Shown here one piece after another: positions 59,913 to 64,000 of a DNA stretch of 64,000 bases. The stretch is taken from assembly GCA_004123355.1 (NCBI GenBank), contig SCHM01000005.1, positions 124,001 through 188,000 on the forward strand, in the 5' to 3' direction. The notes below the pieces were generated by a model. That model ran no database searches, was not told the origin of the DNA, and saw nothing but the letters and a program-made list of their open reading frames with translations. The first letter of the stretch is position 1; every line of letters starts with the position of its first letter. Both the position numbers and the translations under genes were made by a program. The stretch comes from Amphirosellinia nigrospora. Lineage: Eukaryota; Ascomycota; Sordariomycetes; Xylariales; Xylariaceae.

Positions 59913-61496
59913 GTGGAATTGGTAAACGGTATGATCTCGTTTGGTTCTACTTTGTGTTAGCAACGGGCACAAGATGCCGAGGGATAAGACGAGAGACATG
60001 ACGGCCGGTCGAGTTAATGTAGTAAATTAATAGTCGATTATATAACGCCGAATACCGGGTAGGGCTGACAGACATCCTTAACAACATTCCAATTCGGGCG
60101 TTATAATGCGGGTCGGGTAGGCAACAACATGATAGCTAGGATGAGTGCAGATGAACAGTAATTCGCGCCTTCAGGACCATTTGAGTCCTTGGGCTTCAGC
60201 AACTTTCACAGTCCTTGAATCATAGTATAGCATAGGCCTAATTCGAAAAGGCCCTCACCCCCGTGAGAGGTTCTTGCTCAGTTATACTGGCTGCTAGATT
60301 GGTCGATAAGCGCGACGGCTATTAGTGAAGGGATCTCACAATGCATAGATCATTATTTACTAGGCTGGAATTATGTTGTTTGACGTGGTGATAATAACTT
60401 AATATCACCAACTTCACAAATCTCATTAGATTGATAAACTCATCATCGCACAGCTAATTTCCATATTACGTCATTCTCAATATGTGCAGTCAAATGGGTA
60501 GTAACCGCCATAAATACATCTTTCAGGGCACATCTGGAAAGAACGAATAATGGTTAGTTCAAAATGATCTATGGGTTGTGGGATGCATTTCATTTGACTA
60601 TACCATGCCTGTATGTGCAAGAAACAGAAAAGCCACGAACATGCTACTGAGGCTTGATAGCTATAATTCAATCAGTATATATTATGAGGTTAGATATTCT
60701 CATGGATTATGGAATGATGTGAAAGCCCAGACTCGACACTTTGAACCCCTCGCCGCCTTCCCGGGACCTGGTGTTTGCTTCAGTTAGAACTACGCCTTTG
60801 TCATGTTCTAAATTGTGTTTGGCGCTTGGATGTACCGCCTCAGCTATGTTGGGATTCCGGCGCGAGCGCACGATTATTGGTTTACACGTGAGATGGTAAG
60901 CTTGGGAAGACACTGTAATCAACCATCTTAATTAAGAGTGCACGCTGAAGAGCATGATAGTGACTCGAGGTGCTGTCATTCCCGATAGCATCGCAACGAG
61001 CCTTGTCTGAATTGAGATCAAAATAATGGAATATACACGTATGTTCACTCAGGACTTCAAAAGCAGGCTCGGAATCCCTTTATTGCAACACACCCAGTAT
61101 GATTGAAGTTGCGCAACTGTGTTTCATTCGGCTTGTCAGCAGACTCCGCTCGTAGTCCTACATGAACGAGCCTGCCGTACCCGCCCTCATAGCACTGCAT
61201 TAGGATTTATCTCGCCCCAATCCTTTTCGTTTTCAATTCGTTATCGCCTGGGGAATAGGGATTGGTTCTACAAGTCGATAGACTAGCCGAGGAACCCGTA
61301 CCCGTTTTACAGGCCACCTTCGCGCGCATCAAACGAAAATGCGACAGACTCTGCCGTTCAATAACGACTTATGACCGAGCAATGAACGCCTTCCGTTAAC
61401 ATAGGCATAAAAAACCAGATCACATTTTAATCGGACTAGCGTCTTCTTGACGCCATTTGGACCGCACATAGGCTGGGCCATTTTGGCTCTGTCGAC
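59913..61496. other. Gene-free stretch
   Basis: Upstream region of the lipase and unrecognised DNA. It contains the promoter of the rhodopsin-domain gene at its right end. No repeat or gene identified. Confidence 0.4.
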
Positions 61497-62961
61497 ATGC
61501 TTCCTAACTGGTATTCTCTTTCGCCAGCGCAACAGCAGGCAATACTCGATGGGCCGACACTGACTCCGCCAGACGGAGTGGTGTCAAACTTCGACCATCC
61601 AAGTAACGAGAATAAAATGGTCGTCATTGTGGTCGGCATAGCTTTAGCATTGGCAACGATCGCAGCTTTTATTCGCCTTTATGCCAAAGTTGTGTGTTTA
61701 AAGCATGTTAGACTGGAAGATTGTAGGCATCCCGCATTCGAGCCGCGCACCCCTTTTGTTGTTTGTGGTATCTTTCACAACGAGCTAACTACTCATAGAT
61801 CTGGGATTGCTAGCATTTGTATGGACAATATGGCATCCTGGAGATTCGTCTTGAACTAATCCCCCTTCATTAGGGCACCTATATTGCTCACGCTTGGAGC
61901 ATCCTTGCAATCACAAAAAAGCCTGGCATGTTCGTTCACCAATGGGACGTTCGGTTCATTGACTACATATACTGGTCCAAAGTGAGGCCTCTCGATGTCT
62001 CGGCCTTTTCAACCAACTTACTTGAGCTTAGATCCTGAACCTCTTGAGAACATTTTATTTTCTTACATTGGGACTTGCAAAAGTCGCAATCCTTCATGAA
62101 TGGGCCCGAATCTTCGTTCCCCGACCTGGCCGTAACTCATTTTTCTGGCTTTGCTATGCAGTGATAGCTGCAAATATCGCCCTCTATCTTGCTGCCATAC
62201 CAATAACGTTTCTTATATGCATTCCTCAGCAGGCCTCGTGGAACCCCTTTATCCCCGGAAGGTGTATAAACAGATGGGCGGCTGACGTGTCTGCCTTTAC
62301 TTTCCATCTTGTTACGGACATCTTCACGTTTCTTCTCCCGCAGGGTAATATGGACACTGAACATGCCCATGTCTCGGCGTGCTGGCGTGTCGGCAATATT
62401 CTCGTTCGGTGTTTTGTAAGACTTTGACCTCTTTCTGATGCATAGTTTTAGCTAATCGATGTCTCATAGAACTTGCCTATGTGCCGCAGCGCGTGTATAC
62501 ACCCTGGCCAGAACAGATTACTCTGGAGATGCAGTTTATAAAGTAAGCACGGTCATTATGTGGGTGTGGGCGAAACAACAGCATTGCTGTTCGTCTTCTG
62601 TATACCTGCAGCCCCGAAAGCCTTTCGAGGAGAATTGGGTCTGACGACAGTGCTTGGACGTCCACTACGGTCTTGGACCGGAGCAACGTCAGCTTCAAGA
62701 GCGAAGACCCCGGGCACCGAGGACTCTCTTAAAATGGCCAAACATCCAAAACGGCCATATAACCGCATCAAGGATGGTGACAGTCTACAACTTGAAACCA
62801 CGGACACAACGTTCAACACAACAATGGATTTGGATAGAAACCAAACAGCTGGTATTACCAGAACTACAGAGCTTATTGTTGAAGAAGGAAGTGGAACGAA
62901 TGTTGATCGTCAATGGGTACGGAGACAGCACCCTTGGATGGGGAGCAGAGGATCATCATAA
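61497..62961 (+). CDS. Rhodopsin-domain (PTH11-like) integral membrane protein
   Basis: A seven-span fungal protein of the PTH11-like/rhodopsin-domain group, often thought to sense surface or host cues. It starts MLPNWYSLSPAQQQAILDG with span 1 (MVVIVVGIALALATIAAFIRLYAK) and the conserved LED that follows. Later blocks: FVHQWDVRF, LRTFYFLTLGLAKVAILHEWARIF, NIALYLAAIPITFLI with C-IP, FTFHLVTDIFTFLLP, VIWTLNMPMSRRAGVSAIFSFGVL, CAAARVYTLARTDYSGDAVYKVS and GETTALLFVFCIPAAPKAF. The cytosolic tail (Thr/Asp/Arg-rich) ends at 62961. Introns lie near 61722-61800 and 62417-62468. Frame slips near 61855, 62344 and 62571 interrupt it. Function as a receptor is inferred only. Confidence 0.82.
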
Positions 62962-64000
62962 GGACCTATGACGCCCTTAGGCCACGATGTAATGTTGATT
63001 TAATGCGGCTGGGTAGACTATCAGAGCACATCTGGACCCTCGCAATCTCTCCTGATATCTTTCCTCTACCCCTTCAATGAATCGGAAGTTCCTCCTTTCT
63101 CACTGCTACCTTGCACTCGGTTTCGCCATCTTTGTGGCTTTTACTTGCTCCCGATGTCAAAGTCCCACCGTATTGGCTGGCCTATGTTTAATCGTAACGC
63201 ACGTGTTATATGTTATATGGGGAATCTAAATGAAACCCTTTCGCAGTATTTTATCTACAGCATATAACATAGTTTGGAGATAGCTGTCACACAGATAGGA
63301 TGTTGAGTTACGAGCCCCAGGACTATGAGCTCCCCAGATTCCAAAAAGGCCGAATACCCTCCGACCCGCTCTCACGGTCTAAGACATACAGAGTGAGGTA
63401 TAGGGTTATGAGTCATAATAGCCTCGAACACTCTCTGGCTGCCTTTAACCGGAGCTCCTATGAAACCTCTGAATTATTCTGTAGATAAGGACAAAGACCG
63501 AGGTTTCATTCTAGTAAAAGGGGAAACCAGAGACCGTAGAAGTTGCAAGCACTTGAGCACATCCTCTTACCATACTAAGTTGTGATTCATATTACAGTTG
63601 AAGTGCAACACAACGCGGAATCCAACCCTAAATGCCCCGCTTGTTGCGTGAGTCGATTAATATCGGGATCTCTTCTGCTCGGCTCCGAGTAGGGTGTATT
63701 GGGTACAAACCTACGGGCCCGAGGGCATCCTTATTTTGACACGATGAACTTGAGGTCACACCTACAACGAGGCTTCTTGTGCCTACCACTTACCATTTGT
63801 TTAGGATCACCGTGTCGCCGCCATCCTTCCGGCATATTTGCGCAGTGGTATTACAGACATGGGATACAGGTTGACAATCCTGCGTGGAGCGGGGCATGGC
63901 GCCTATTCCCTGCTCAAGAGGGGTGTTTCTGAAGCCTGATCTGACTGTATTTGGAGCACATTGGCGTTACATAGCATTAGGTAGTGAGTGATGCCATTTC
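62962..64000. other. Gene-free end of the window with an old repeat
   Basis: Holds the repeat relic at 63281-63600. A short inverted match, tgttatatgttatatgg against catataacat, lies near 63210-63270. The frame at 63699-63932 is unrecognised. Confidence 0.4.
63281..63600 (+). repeat. Old repeat, relative of 790-830 and 1120-1240
   Basis: agctgtcacacagatagg resembles ctgtcacacggataga at 790, and ggggaaaccagagaccgtag plus caagcacttga resemble 1120-1200. Both sites may be remains of one LTR family whose middle has diverged. Broken, old; ends approximate. Confidence 0.4.

Noticed and set aside
1-64000. Starship-type giant transposon
   Set aside because: No tyrosine recombinase (DUF3435) captain gene or matching end repeats seen; accessory content alone is not enough.

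Overview
The window looks like a gene-sparse, repeat-rich accessory region of a filamentous ascomycete (Pezizomycotina). The genes carry short GT-AG introns (about 55-320 nt, often with CTAAC-like branch sites). They belong to families typical of such fungi: HET-domain proteins, a DHA1 and a DHA2 MFS transporter, a laccase, a GH75 chitosanase, an arylsulfatase, a PTH11-like rhodopsin-domain receptor and a DUF2235 lipase-like protein. Solo LTRs and LTR relics fill much of the space between genes. I see no rRNA, no convincing tRNA, no CRISPR array and no Starship-type tyrosine recombinase.

Layout. 1-6.4 kb: the end of a berberine-type FAD oxidoreductase, an acidic hypothetical protein among LTR relics, and a secreted laccase. 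7.7-16.4 kb: a large TPR-HET protein, a chitosanase and a DHA1 transporter. 16.4-25.3 kb: nearly 5 kb without a convincing gene, a small J-domain protein, then a DHA2 transporter. 26.3-32.1 kb: a compact DUF2235 lipase / protein kinase / HET group that could act in self/non-self recognition or cell death. 33.4-38.8 kb: a fungal family often mislabelled as GGPP synthetase, a 371-bp TRIM-like mini-retroelement, and a phosphatidylserine-decarboxylase-like enzyme. 38.8-48.4 kb: repeats, a multi-pass membrane protein, an arylsulfatase whose 3' end abuts a solo LTR, and a small ABM-type monooxygenase. 49.2-53.3 kb: an EXPERA (TMEM97-like) protein, a type I membrane protein and a conserved unknown. 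54.5-63 kb: a broken trypsin-like protein and a conserved unknown, a SAM methyltransferase, a PAF-acetylhydrolase-like lipase and a rhodopsin-domain receptor, followed by repeats.

Many genes whose protein homology reads through cleanly are cut by single-base frame slips, most of them looking like one base lost from a short homopolymer. The protein kinase, the methyltransferase and the first 791 codons of the TPR-HET gene have none. This may mean long-read consensus errors, real decay, or both, so I give gene spans from first to last recognisable codon and state where the frame changes. Functions rest on motif and family recognition by eye; no search was run.
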